From Ischnura elegans (Eukaryota > Arthropoda > Insecta > Odonata > Coenagrionidae), in NCBI RefSeq assembly GCF_921293095.1, contig NW_025791737.1, forward strand, positions 1 through 64,000: a stretch of 64,000 nt of DNA, read 5' to 3'. Of the stretch, positions 12,341-22,590 are shown piece by piece (the first letter of the stretch is position 1; every line of letters begins with the position of its first letter). A program made the position numbers and the translations under genes. Below the pieces are notes generated by a model. It saw only the letters and a list, made by a program, of their open reading frames with translations, was not told the DNA's origin and did no database searches.

Positions 12341-13156
12341 CCTGGTGATAAATAATCTTTCATTGCTCTAAAGAATATTTAATTATGGTACCTTCTGCTC
12401 AGTACCTACTTGATTGGTGCAGCAAATCCATAGGACATCAACAATTTTTTTTTCGGGTCGCCGTTGAGTTAAGAGAGCATGAGTTGATTAGTTGCAGACA
12501 TAAAATAGCTTGAGGAGTGTTTCTGATAATCGGACTAGATGATTTATACCCATTTAATTATTCCTATATCAGATTAGTAGACTATGAGAATGATGGAAAA
12601 TTAAAAAAGGGGCATTAATAAATGCAAGACCTGGCAGTCTACGTAGGCCTGCATTCAGTCAACTTCCCATTGTAATTAATGAAACAGTTTGGGAGAATTT
12701 TGACACTCATTCTGGAATACTTCTGATTAGTTACTCTTCTCTGTAGTCTTTACTGAGATGAGAATGCTCATTTCCACTGATGTATGACGTGCAAAATCTG
12801 GTAATCGGACCATATATTTATGTAGACTTCATAAAGGTAAAAGATTGAGTGAAAATTTAAGGTTTATTTAAGATTTAAAAAAGCCATGACTTAGCAAATC
12901 TCATAATTTTGCCCATTACAGGCATTACCAATCCATAAATAAGGAAACAATAACATATTTCTGGATAATTCCCAACTTAGACTGCTACCGAGGGTAACCC
13001 CCAGGAAGGAGACTTCGTTGCTCAGGGAAAACGTTGTATTAATTGTAACAATTAAAATCATATACGATTTTACACTTTCCCGGCGAACAACTTTGGAAAA
13101 ATCTTCTCGGGATACCGCGCGGGTTAGATTACTTAAGAGCGCCGACGTTTAGGGTA
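12341..13156. other. Unassigned sequence between nested elements
   Basis: No coding region recognised. Part of the HARBI1-like gene could lie here in decayed form, but I cannot show it. A block at 13077-13115 (TTCCCGGCGAAC...TCTTCTCGGGAT) resembles one at 47359-47398, so a short dispersed repeat is present. Confidence 0.35.
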
Positions 13157-13645
13157 CCCAGTGAGAAATGGGTGGTGGAACCCACGTGGAGAATTAACGT
13201 GGATACCACGTGATTTTGGTCGTGGAATCAACGTGGAACCCACGTGGAAATTTGGTGGAAAAATTAAAACAGCAGTAGGTGCTGTCCTAAAACCATTAAA
13301 ACCTCAACCACTCTATATCTAAACCTTCTATATATGTGTCTACGATTTTTCATGTGCTCTCATGGCTGCCTTTCCACGAATTATATAAAAATAGAATGTG
13401 CGATACATTTTCACATAACTAGCGTGGTTTCAGGATGATAAATGACGCAATGTCACCAGAGAGTTAAGTTCCACAAATTAGAAATTCTGTTTAACATTTA
13501 ATGCTAATCACCACAAATCCACTTGAAATCAACGTGGATTCCACGTGGGTCCAACCACTCAATATCCACCACCACCAAATATCCACCACTCAACGTGGAT
13601 TCCACGTGGGTTCCACGTGGATTCCACCACCCATTTCTCACTGGG
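13157..13645. mobile_element. 489-bp MITE with TA duplication and many CACGTG motifs
   Basis: The ends CCCAGTGAGAAATGGGTGG and CCACCCATTTCTCACTGGG are perfect inverted repeats, and the complement continues into GTGGAA/TTCCAC. TA flanks both (13155-13156 and 13646-13647), as for Tc1/mariner-type elements. The arms contain at least six CACGTG hexamers, many in the form CCACGTGG. No protein frame is credible. Confidence 0.85.
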
Positions 13646-13649
13646 TACC

Positions 13650-13969
13650 GACTCGCTACCCATTCTCACGGCTACTAAGAACGTTTGGAATGTTTTTTCG
13701 GAGTTTGTAAGAGGATGTGGCGGTGCTTATCATATCAAAGAGTGTTGTTGTATGCTCCAGCATTTTGTGGAAGGATAGTGAATGCCTGTGCTGTCCTGCA
13801 CAACATGCACATTCATCATTGCCTTCCCCTGGATATAGAAGAAAATGAAATTGCTGCACACCGAAACGTCAGAGGTGGACAGCTTCACATAGCAGTTAAT
13901 GCTGCTGAAGAAGTCGGAGGCCAAAGAGCTATTGCAAGGCGTGTGCAGCAAAGAGTAATTAGTAAGTAA
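13650..13969 (+). pseudogene. HARBI1-like (PIF/Harbinger) DDE transposase, C-terminal exon
   Basis: The frame reads ECFFGVCKRMWRCLSYQRVL, then LLYAPAFCGRIVNACAVLHN. This is the diagnostic end of the Harbinger nuclease domain, where FGxxKxRWRCL and NACAxLHN are conserved and E is the last catalytic residue. A KNV-like segment just upstream is in a different frame, so a 1-base shift is present near 13688. The rest of the catalytic domain is absent or beyond the MITE at 13157-13645. The stop is at 13967-13969 after RVQQRVISK. It probably belongs with the Myb-like gene as the second gene of one Harbinger. Confidence 0.85.
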
Positions 13970-14207
13970 GAGCTCCTTCCAGCGATCGCACAGACCGAAA
14001 ATGCGCCCGGCATGATGCCACGGGATCGCACACTTGTAGAGCGGTGAATTCGAAAAGGAGATAGCTGTAGCGTTCAGAGCTTCATGTTTCTTGCATATGC
14101 AGACAGTACTTTTATCCTTCTCGTTGCAAAGGAATAGTTTTCTTTTATAATTTATTTATATTTGGGTGTGCACTTGCTAACATGCGTATACGCACGCGCC
14201 GCCACTG

Positions 14208-14286
14208 ACTGGAGGTAAACTGAACTTGCATTGGGTAGGTTTTTGAAACAGTTTCATTATTTTCATAAAAAACATAATCACATAAT
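14208..14286 (-). pseudogene. 5' end of the split CR1-superclade copy
   Basis: On the minus strand the frame VSKTYPMQVQFTSS runs into the target duplication and continues on the other side of the insertion as LNVCKSHRLKIFSHNAQCL. This shows that 14208-14286 and 1-2680 were one retrotransposon. The copy abuts a member of the four-copy mobile family at 14287, into which it probably inserted. Confidence 0.75.
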
Positions 14287-14940
14287 CCTTCATCAAAGAA
14301 AACAAAAGGCAATAATTGCGATTCGTTACCCACCATTAGTGTATTCATAATATACAAATTATTTCGTTTTAGAAATGCCGGTTTAGACGAATGGCAATGG
14401 TCAATTTTAACCTCATTTGAAAAAGGCCAGATTGGCGCCCATGCGATGCCACTCCACGTGACGTCACAGGGACCTAGTTTCTATCGGAGAAGATAGGAGT
14501 TATACATCGCCTGAGATTACCAATGCATGCATGAGGCACAGAGCACAGGGAAACATCTCTTAATAATCACCCATTAAAACTGGCTAAGGTCGGAAAGTTT
14601 TCCTCGTTTGATAAGGTATTAATAATCCTTATTTAAGCCAAGCGCTACCAGCCAGCAGGGTACTCAGCTACCTGCTAGCAGCCTGCGACGTATCAGCGCT
14701 AAGCCTCGCCTCAAGGTCACCTCACCGGGCGGGAGGAGGAACCATAAATACGACGTACGGAGAGATTTCCCGGCATTCATACTTACGTGTCGCGTTTTCG
14801 CGCGCTTGAAAATTTTCACTTTTCATTTAATCGCGAAATATAGATATCATCATTTAAAAATCTAATAGTGTGAAATACGTACTCCAGGAGTAATAATCTT
14901 TCGATTTAGGCAATAAAAAATAATAGGAAACTACCCTATT
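14287..14940 (+). mobile_element. Four-copy mobile family, copy A (left end missing)
   Basis: This sequence recurs at 56914-57407, 61400-61876 (inverted) and 62078-62276 (inverted, partial). Shared blocks include CGATTCGTTACCC, AAAAAGGCCAGATTGGCGCC, AAGCCAAGCGCTACCAGC, GTCGCGTTTTCGCGCGCTTG and a terminal GGAAACTACCCTAT. Copy B shows both ends as an inverted repeat (TAGGGTAGTTTCC...GGAAACCACCCTA). Copy A has lost the left end against the CR1-like copy. It contains the palindrome GTGACGTCAC and a palindromic run around GCTACCTGCTAGCAGC. No transposase is encoded. Confidence 0.75.
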
Positions 14941-15175
14941 AAATACAATAAACAATGAAACCCTTCATGGTGCCTTTGCACTTATTTAACTTGAAGTAAT
15001 AAGTTTATGTTTGGCACCTTGTGAACCCTACGTGCTATGCAAGTCATCGTTCACCGATTTAGCATAATTGTTCAGTAAAATGTTGGCAATGCATTTTACT
15101 AATGTCTTAAAAATGCTCTGCTGATACACCACACGAGCAATGATCAATCACCAAAGCCCTCAAAACTCTCCTGAA

Positions 15176-15522
15176 CAGGGGCGCCGACTTATAAAAAATA
15201 TTGGGGGGCCCATATCGGAGGTCTTGCCCCAGGAAGAGGCTAAATTGAAAGTGTGTCGCAGCACCGAAACACTACCATGATTCACACCACTTGATTCAGT
15301 TAACCTGCTTGACCTAATAATTATTTGTTTCTACACACATTGTTGAATTTATTTTAAAAGGTATCTATCGTCAAGCATGGGAAATAAAAATCACCAATAT
15401 ATTATTGTGATTTCACAAAGCATAATATAACTTAATTATTTTCTTGAATTATTGAGGGGGCTCCACCCTCCCAAACGAATCTTTGAGGGGGCTCATCAGG
15501 CCCCATGGAGTCGGCACCACTG
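15176..15522. mobile_element. 347-bp hAT-type MITE with 8-bp duplication (CTCCTGAA)
   Basis: Ends are CAGGGGCGCCGACTT and GAGTCGGCACCACTG, an imperfect inverted repeat of about 14 bp. CTCCTGAA is repeated exactly on both sides (15168-15175, 15523-15530). This is a standard hAT signature. It is non-coding, with G-rich strings near each end (GGGGGGCCC, GAGGGGGCTC). Confidence 0.92.
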
Positions 15523-15530
15523 CTCCTGAA

Positions 15531-15854
15531 CTATGCCCTTTCAGCCAATTCTATCAGCGAGTCCCTCTGTGCTGCACAGGTCAGGAACAATGCCTCATAT
15601 TTGTCTGATATGAGGCATTGCATGATGGCATGCATATGTCTCACAATAGTAGTTGGTATTGTCAAGCCACCACGGTTGAGCTCATCAAAGTATGCACTTG
15701 TTATGCCATCACTGTGCCCCGGAAGCCAGGCCACGGCGCGGCACATTTTTAACGGCTGCGTAGAGACAGGAGAGGTGTGGAGGCCGGCGAAGGAGTGGAC
15801 ATTGAAGGTCACGGGGTGCAAAACCAGAAATGCCTTGTAGCTGCAAAAAGGCAT
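15531..15854 (-). pseudogene. Possible RNase H-like fragment (weak)
   Basis: A minus-strand frame contains AVAWLPGHSDGITSAYFDEL. This resembles the H-containing block of retrotransposon RNase H (FWLPGHSGI), but the following GNExAD is not kept and the rest is not recognisable. The plus strand is open here too, so either frame could be incidental. Confidence 0.3.
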
Positions 15855-16155
15855 TCCTCCTCAGAAGGGCAGCTTCACAAAACGCGACTTGCTGGCCAAC
15901 TGTATAATATCCGAGGCGAAGGCCAGTATTTACTACTGCTTTACGGCAGTGGAAAAAGGCGAATAAACGGCTCCAAAATATGCAGAGTCTTTCAAAAAAA
16001 GAGTCGAAGGAAGAATCAGGAGGGAATATCTTTACTGCAAACTCAATGGTGATATGAAATCTTTCGTTGACATGTGGTGTCAGAGCGGCATCCTTTGTGA
16101 AGTGGAAAAGGTGAAATCCGGAGACATGATACTGAACATGAGGATGGAGCCATAG
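15844..16155 (+). pseudogene. Unrecognised coding-like fragment with one internal stop
   Basis: Reading from 15844, the frame runs QKGIPPQKGSFTKRDLLANC, then SEAKASIYYCFTAVEKGE, a TAA at 15964-15966, and onward through RREYLYCKLNGDMKSFVDMW and ending NMRMEP before TAG at 16153-16155. Composition is protein-like (balanced charged, aromatic and Cys residues), and the frame is kept over about 104 codons with one stop. I do not recognise the family. It lies just beyond the 3' end of the LOA-like element and outside the hAT MITE, so it may be a captured host, viral or transposon fragment. Confidence 0.4.
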
Positions 16156-16244
16156 GAGAAAGATTAGATTAGTTTATGCGGTGGGGGATCAGCTCCCAGG
16201 GTACTTAGACCTGTAGGTCCATTGTGCTAACCACCGTTAATGGA

Positions 16245-19200
16245 TCACCCAAAGAGGCCAATGTCCTTAGCGAAGGACAAAAGGTCCCCAATGGGAAGAT
16301 CTCTTACTTCCTTGGGCTCTATAAAAGGTGAGCCCAGGTGTCTATATCGAGTCCTCATGATTGCGGGGCACTCGCATATTAGATGGGTGGTTGTTTCCTC
16401 TCCCTTATCACACCATCTACACCTATCTGAGTATGATACCCCCAGCAGGTGCATATGTCTCATTACATGATAGTGTCCCGTAAGCAGGCCTACTACCGTC
16501 TGCACTAGTCTTCTGTTCATAAGAAGAAGTCTTCTCTTGAGTCTAGGAGAGAGCTCTCCTATAAGAGTTTTTGCCTGACGTAACCCCGGTGTTTCTCGCC
16601 AGATTTTTGAGTATTTGGTTGATCCCCACACTTCGATTGCAGCCATCCCCATTGAGGGGGCAACTGGCACCATTGGTTCTGGACCAATTGGGTTTTTTTC
16701 AGTGCCGGCCTTAGCCAGTTCATCTGCCTTCTCGTTTCCGGTGATACCTGAATGTCCCGGTAACCAGAAAAGTTCTATTTTGCAACGGCTGCCCAAAATA
16801 TTGAGCGCTATGTAGCATTCAGCCAGTAGTTTAGACCTGCACCAAGGTGGGTTCAGGGCTTTTAAAGCAGCCTGACTATCGGTGGATATATATCGGTCTC
16901 TTGTAGAGACCTGTCTCCTCAATGGTGTGTACACAGGTTAGGATAGCAAAACTTAATGCCTGAAACACTGTGGCATATCTTCCTAGGGGAACATGTATGC
17001 TCCAAGGGGGGGATTGGCCGTAAGCACCTGCCTCTGCTTTCCCTTCTTTCATGGAGCCATCCGTGAACCACACTTGGGCTCCACTATGAAGGGTTTTCCC
17101 CTCTTCTTTTGCCCAGCATTCCCTGTTTGGAAAGTGGGTTTTAAAAAGAGGCGGGGAAGAATTGAACGTAGCCATCATGGAATCCGACCCTATCTCAAGA
17201 ATGGTTCCAGACTCCCTCAGTCCCGTCCACAGTTGTCTGTGTCCAGAGAAATTTCCTCTGTCATACCACATACCTAGATTTCTCAATCTGTGTAACATGG
17301 CTCTTGCATAAACCTCCACTCCCACATAGAGTGGGGCTAGGTTCAGCAGAGTTTCCATCGCCAAGGTTGGAGTCGTCCTCATTGCTCCTGTGATACCCAT
17401 GCAGGCCATTCTTTGTAGGTGGTTAAGCTTGTTCCTAACAGTAATTTGTTTGGTCTTCTTCCACCATACAATTGAGCAGTAGAGGAAACTGGGTTTCACC
17501 GCTACATTATATAACCAGCCAATGGCTCTGGGTTGAAGGCCCCATGATTTACCAAGGGCTCTTCTATATGTCTATAGTGAGGCACATGCTTTTTTGAGTT
17601 TGCTATCCATGTGCTCTCTCCAGTTGAGCTTGGAATCTAAAGTGACTCCAAGATATTTGACCAATGAGGACGGCTTTAGTCTCTTTCCCAAGAGGTAAGG
17701 GGAAGTAAATCCCTCTCTCTTCCCCTTCTTAGTGAAGAGAACAATATTGGTCTTCTCTGGATTAACAGAGAGTCCTGTTTCAGAACACAACTGGGCTGTT
17801 CTATCCAGGGCTTTCTGCAAAAGCTCACATACTGTGTCTGGGAATCTGCCTGAAACCAAGATCACGATATCATCAGCATATCCTTTTGTGAATACACCGG
17901 CGTTGTGGAGGTTTGACAGTAAACTGTCAACTACCATTTTCCATAGTAATGGGGACAACACCCCACCCTGTGGACACCCTCTTGTCACAGTCACCGTCAG
18001 CGAGCTCCCTCCAAGGCTGGCGGTAACAGTTCTCTGCTCAAGCATGTATCTAATCCATCTCGCAATGTGTGTATGGATTCCATGCCTGTCTGCTGCCAGG
18101 CAGATGTGTTCAAAGGATGTATTGTTGAAGGCTCCTTCTATATCTAGAAAGGCTACAAACCATGTTCCAGTACGTTCTCTAACCTGCAGACTAGGATGTG
18201 GAGTGCAGTTTCCACAGACCTGCCCTTCTGGTATGCGTGCTGATGTGGTTGCAGACGGTGGTCCCGAAGGGGGCCATCTCTGATATATCTATCAACTATA
18301 TTCTCCAGCGTTTTCAGCAGGAAAGACATGCCCCTAAATGCGCTGGCCAAAGTGTAGTCCGTCTTCCAAGGTTTTGGGATAAAGACAACTTTGGTGGCTC
18401 TCCACTTCTTTGGGATATACCCATATGGAAGGCAGGAGCGGAATATCCTCACCATGGGGAGTAATACCAGCTCCTGTCCCTCTGGAAGAAGTGCCGGGAA
18501 AATTCCATCTTCGCCGGCCGATTTATAAGGGCTAAAACTCATTATAGCCCATCTTGTTATATCATATTTAACGATGCTGGAGGCCAATCTCCAGTCCGTC
18601 CAAGCTGGACGGGTGGGAGGCTTCCTTTGTTGCATCTCCTCCGACTCTTTGGAGCTAGGAAAGTGAGTCTCCAACAGAAGTTTACTGCTTCATTGTCAGA
18701 AGACGTATTCTCCCGAGGGAAGCAAAAGAGACCCTACTCCGGCTTCCGGGTCTTTTGCAATGATTTTATGATCTTGAGAGTTGTGGAACTGACTCCACAT
18801 TCTCGAAAAAGCGTTTCCAAGATTTCTTTTTAGAGCTTTTGATCGCTGATTTGTACCTACGTTGGGTGTCCTTAAAGGTTTCCCAATCTTGCGGTAACTT
18901 AGTTCTCTTTGCTTTATTAAAGAATTTTCTTGTCTCCTTTCGGAGACTTTTTAACTCTGTTCCCCACCAGGGTGGATTACCACTCTCTTTCCTGGTTTTT
19001 AGCGGGCAGCTGACTTTGTAAGAGGTGATGATGCACTTCTGCAGATGCTCCGCAGCAGCATCAATCTCATCCACTTTGTTAAATTTATTGGGAGTAGTCT
19101 GTGACAAGCTATCCCTTAACCCTTTCGCGCCGGATCTTCGTTGAAGGAAATTCTTCCTTAATACGAGTCTCTTGAAAGTTTTCTTTACTCCTCTGTACGA

Positions 19201-20420
19201 AGCCTTTCCGCGTCGACTAAAGGCAGTGGGTCCCTCCCGAAACATTTTTGGACCCAACTCGGTGGGGCGCCGATCCTTTTCCTCGGCCTCTGTCCCAGAC
19301 CCTAGAGGGATTAAAAGCCCCTTCCTAGCACAAGTCCGCGGTCAACTAGCAAAAATATTAACGCAGAATATATGCAAATACTTGTTTGAAAAAAAAAAAA
19401 ATTTTTTGGAAAACACACTGCAAATAACAGTAGTTGACCACGTGGAGAGGATAGGAAAGGGTCGACCTGAGCGGCCGAAGATGGGACTGGGCTCGCGCTA
19501 AGGCGGATCGTGAGGGGCGACCGCGTCCGTGGGTCTATTGTGTCCGCCACGGTCACTTTTTTCGACCTGTGCCGCACATTCGTTGGTTATGGTAGGAAAA
19601 TTCACGACGCACAGGTGTGGCATTCGTAGTTGAGGGAAAAAAATCCTCGCCGCACAGGTGCGGAATTCGGCGCGAAAGGGTTAAATAGTCACGGTACATT
19701 TCCCAGTTCGTGCTCCTGGGATTCCGGTATGTGGTTCGCTTTTCAGCGGCGAACATAATAGTGAAGAGAATATGCCTGTGGTCTGACAGTGAGACCTCAT
19801 TGGACACTCTCCATTCACCCACTGAACTCATCAGTGTATTGGTGCAAAAGGTGATGTCTAGTACCTCCTCCCTCAGACTATTGGAGAATGTGGGTAAGGA
19901 GCCCCTGTTGAGCACCTGCAGGTTTGTTGATACGAGATACTCCACTAGGGCTCTACCTCTATCGTTGGAGTCACTGCTCCCCTACACAAAGTGATGTGAG
20001 TTAGCATCACACCCCACTAGTAATTGTAGACCATTAGATCTGCAATAACTTACCAACCTCTCCAACTCCGCAGTCGGTGGCAGCTCCGGAGAGTCATACG
20101 GTAGGTAGGAGGAACAGGTCACAATCCTCATGCTGGCACCAGTCCCCAGAGTCAGCAGGACTACCGTCTGGTCCCTGGAGGTAAATTGAGGTAGGAGTTT
20201 GGCTCTCAACCCTTTAACAAAGACACATGTCCTTAGCTTATCAACATTGGTACAATGAAACCTTTTACCAGATGCTGCACTAAGCCCTCTGATCCTCCCT
20301 TGGAAAGCCCATTATTTTTGGATCAGAGCAACGTTGACCATACCTTCATAAAGGATCCTTTGCAGGACCCCTGAGGCGGCATTGGAGTGCTGGAGATTGG
20401 CCTGGAGCATAGGGATGCCT
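16245..20420 (-). pseudogene. LOA-like ORF2: endonuclease, reverse transcriptase, RNase H
   Basis: Minus-strand order: endonuclease (20420-19690) with LLVGCDANSHH and SLSDHRHILF; linker (19110-18680) with NPPWWGTELKSLRKETR; RT (18674-17500) with SAGEDGIFPALLPEG, FLDIEGAFNN (catalytic D), GCPQGGVLSPLLW, YADD and LGVTLDSKLNWREHM; then RNase H with WFTDGSMKEG, STDSQAALKAL and FWLPGHSGITGNEKADELAK; and a Cys/His tail CRWCDKGEETTTHLICECPA. The RNase H block usually reading FQAE has FQAL, so the catalytic Glu seems lost. Frames change near 18150, 17570 and 16900, and the 561-bp MITE cuts the linker at DYL/RDSLS. The copy is dead. Confidence 0.85.
19120..19680. mobile_element. 561-bp TTAA-flanked MITE (piggyBac-like)
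   Basis: TTAA is present on both sides (19116-19119, 19681-19684). The ends are CCCTTTCGCGCCGGAT and ATTCGGCGCGAAAGGG, a good inverted repeat. Inside the right half a short unit (GCACAGGTG with CGGAATTCG-like sequence) is repeated about three times. Removing the element and one TTAA restores the reading frame of the LOA-like linker. Confidence 0.9.
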
Positions 20421-21197
20421 GCCATGGCTACGTCTCCACTCCCTCCTTGCTGGTTGAGGCAGCTTCTTCATCGGGGGTTTCGGTTTATCCGTCCCCCCTG
20501 CAGTTCCCAAGAAGGCAACCTCGACTTTGCTTAGGCCGATATGCTTCTGAAAGTTGGGCCCTGATATAATGTCGGCAGATGGCTCATCGACACCCAATAT
20601 GAATCGGGTGCACTTTGCTAGCACCTGCCTGTCCTATGTCCTCCAAAGGCTGATGTTAATCCCAGGATTGACGCGTTTAAGTCTCTCTTGAAGAGGCTTG
20701 ACCTCTGGCTTACTGTGTCCTAGGGCCCAGACCATCAGTCTCCTCTTTATGAGGGTGTCCGCCTCAACACATTTGCAGATGGTCCCTTCCACAGGTCCCA
20801 TCTTTTCCGTGGCGGTCAGCAGCCACGACGCCGAGTGGTCGTTGCAGCAGGACAACTCCATGGCACCGTTAATGAGTCTGGTGCCCATAAAGACCGGGAG
20901 CTCCTGGCCCTCTGGGACAGCGTCCCAGAGTTTTTCCAGCCGCCCCTCAATCTCCGACATCCATTCCTCCGTCACCACCCCTGTAGGGTAGTTGTGAGGA
21001 ACGATGGCCATCCTCTTGAGGTCCTTGGTGACTTCAGCATATGAGGGTTTAACCCTCTTGTTTTCTCTCACCTCGCCAGAAGGAGAGTCGCCAGGGGTTC
21101 GGTTCCGTTTTGCCGCGGTCTTCGGGGTCTCCGCACCCCGCTCGGGGCCCCTGCTGGGTACATTGTCCCCAGCAGTACACCCTTTCGCAAGCCTCAA
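20346..21197 (-). pseudogene. LOA-like ORF1 protein with DUF4780-type domain, one stop
   Basis: ORF1 of these elements is an RNA-binding chaperone that packages element RNA. The protein begins with a basic, proline-rich stretch (ERGAETPKTAAKRNRTPGD). The domain follows with RMAIVPHNYPTGVVTEEWMS, KLWDAVPEGQELPVFMGTRL, ASWLL and VNPGINISLWRT. A TAG at 20634-20636 breaks the frame, which then continues in phase with VLAKCTRFILGVDEPSADII and LSKVEVAFLG. That pattern is what I know from DUF4780 proteins linked to LOA and R1-type elements. No zinc knuckles are seen. The start codon is unclear because the 5' end overlaps the palindrome at 21189-21227. Confidence 0.75.
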
Positions 21198-21227
21198 TCA
21201 TTCTTCAGTGAAGAATGATTGAGGCTT
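21189..21227. repeat. Perfect 39-nt palindrome (19-bp arms, 1-nt centre)
   Basis: The left arm AAGCCTCAATCATTCTTCA is followed by G and its exact reverse complement. It sits at the 5' edge of the LOA-like element, where ORF1 begins. It could be a structured 5' RNA end or a fold-back made during insertion. Confidence 0.9.
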
Positions 21228-21588
21228 TCCCAGCGTATAGAATCATGAAATTCCCAAGTAACCTTCCAGGATACCACATACCTTGAGTTTCACTGAATTT
21301 AGTGCACTCCCAGCTCATTGATACCCTCTAGTGTTATCTAAGCAGTAAAAGTAAACAGATTGAGGGTAACAGGTTGATGAGGATTTGAAAAGAGAAAATT
21401 GAAGTTCATAATTGCATTATGATTTATTCATGGTCAAAACACTTTCAAAATAAACATACTCCATTCTTGTAGCACTCTGGTACATTCAATTGATATTTCC
21501 CAGACAAAAAATTTGAATCAATCAAACAATTTAGCTTAACTTCCCGGACAAACACTTAAAAATAATCATCCTGGCCCAGTGCAAATCG

Positions 21589-22590
21589 ATTCAGGCAGAG
21601 AGGTTACCTTCATAGTCTCCGATGTTATTTAACATGTGTCAAACTTCAGGACAAAGTAAGTAATAAGCATTTTTTTAGTTTTGTCCAAAATAATTTTTGG
21701 CCCAAGATATATTCCTCCGAACATGGACCCATGGGTGCTACTTTTCACATTAGATTTCGGACAAAATACTAAAATGCTCATATCTAAGCAAGAGTTCAAG
21801 ATATTTTGCTAATTTCAGTTTTATTTGAAAGATAATAATTTTCTAACGATACCTTGGGACAAAAAAAGCAGTAACACACCAACATCTGAAGAAGATGCAA
21901 CGAGAACACATTGCAGAAGAGTAGGGACGGATAGAAGCTGCACGTTAAGTGCTTCACTTTGATTTTGCTGAGACCTGGTCAGTGATTCTACCACAAGAAG
22001 TTCAAGGATATCACTGGAGTAATGACCAAGTTTAAATTTTTACAGGAGTGACATATTTTCAGAACAAGGCCACAAGTGTAGCAGTTATAAGTGATGGCAG
22101 AGGACATGAATCAGCACATGCATTGTTGGCAATTAACAAAATTCTTCAACCACTGCAATCACAGGTAGAAAATATCATAATTATTTCCGATAGTGCCGCT
22201 AGTCACTTCAAAAACCTTACCAACTATTTGAACTGGCAATGTTTAGGGATTAGAATTTTTGAGAAAAAATGTTTTTATGAAAAAATTTCAGCAAGAGAAT
22301 GCGGACACAAATTTTCAATTTAAATTTAATCACAAAATTATAACCTTTAAAAAAAACAGAAATAAGTATATTATCTTGAACCGTTCCTGAGCATTTTAGT
22401 ATTTTGTCCAAAATCACAAGTGAAAAATAGCACCCGCAGGTCCATGTTGGGTGGAATGTATCTCGGGCCACAAATGTTTTTGGACAAAACAAAAAATACT
22501 TACCACTTACTTTGTCTTGAAGTTCGACGTATGTTAATTTCAATAACATACGAGGTATGAAGGTAAGATTTTTTCTTAGGCTGCCTGAAT
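21589..22590. mobile_element. 1-kb inverted-repeat element with about 190-200 bp arms
   Basis: Left arm 21589-21780 and right arm 22388-22590 are imperfect reverse complements. Shared blocks include ATTCAGGCAG, TTACCTTCAT, GACAAAGTAAGT and ACAAAATACTAAAATGCTC. The blocks AGCACTCTGGTACA and TTGATATTTC near 21471-21515 recur in direct orientation near 22728-22760, so the family extends outward. The inside holds a coding-like piece (22045-22240). Ends and target duplication were not resolved. Confidence 0.7.
22045..22240 (+). pseudogene. Coding-like fragment captured between inverted-repeat arms
   Basis: An acceptor-like TTTTTACAG precedes the frame. It reads VAVISDGRGHESAHALLAIN, then ENIIIISDSAASHFKNLTNY. 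The pair of SD motifs with SxxFKN resembles an uncharacterised arthropod protein family with SDGxxxQFKN-type motifs, often found beside mobile elements. I cannot name a function. The frame decays after LNWQCLGIRIF. Confidence 0.35.

Larger units (their letters stand above)
2681..14207. mobile_element. 11.5-kb composite DNA transposon with hAT-like ends and Harbinger-type genes
   Basis: The left end starts CAGTGGCGGCTGGTGG and the right end is GCCGCCACTG, so the outer 10 bp are perfect inverted repeats. The 8-bp duplication ACTGGAGG flanks both. Such ends and duplication length are what hAT elements show. The genes inside are different: a Myb/SANT-like protein (4081-8247) and the end of a HARBI1-like DDE transposase (13650-13969), both PIF/Harbinger hallmarks. 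I see no hAT transposase. Later insertions account for much of the length: RTE about 1.8 kb including a 582-bp pogo-like element, a 3.65-kb element, and a 489-bp MITE. Either a Harbinger landed inside a non-autonomous hAT element, or the ends and genes form a real hybrid; the sequence alone does not decide. Confidence 0.8.
16160..21240 (-). mobile_element. LOA-like non-LTR retrotransposon, near full length, inactive
   Basis: On the minus strand it runs from a 5' end near 21240 through ORF1, ORF2 (EN, RT, RNase H) and a short 3' untranslated region ending near 16160. The presence of RNase H, the RT motifs LDIEGAFNNTSF and GCPQGGVLSPLLW, and a DUF4780-type ORF1 place it near the LOA clade by inference. 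A TTAA-flanked 561-bp element interrupts it at 19120-19680. A 39-nt palindrome marks its 5' edge. Confidence 0.8.

Noticed and set aside
17732..18283. 183-codon plus-strand frame opposite the LOA-like RT
   Set aside because: It mirrors the minus-strand RT with YADD and PQGG motifs; an antisense shadow.
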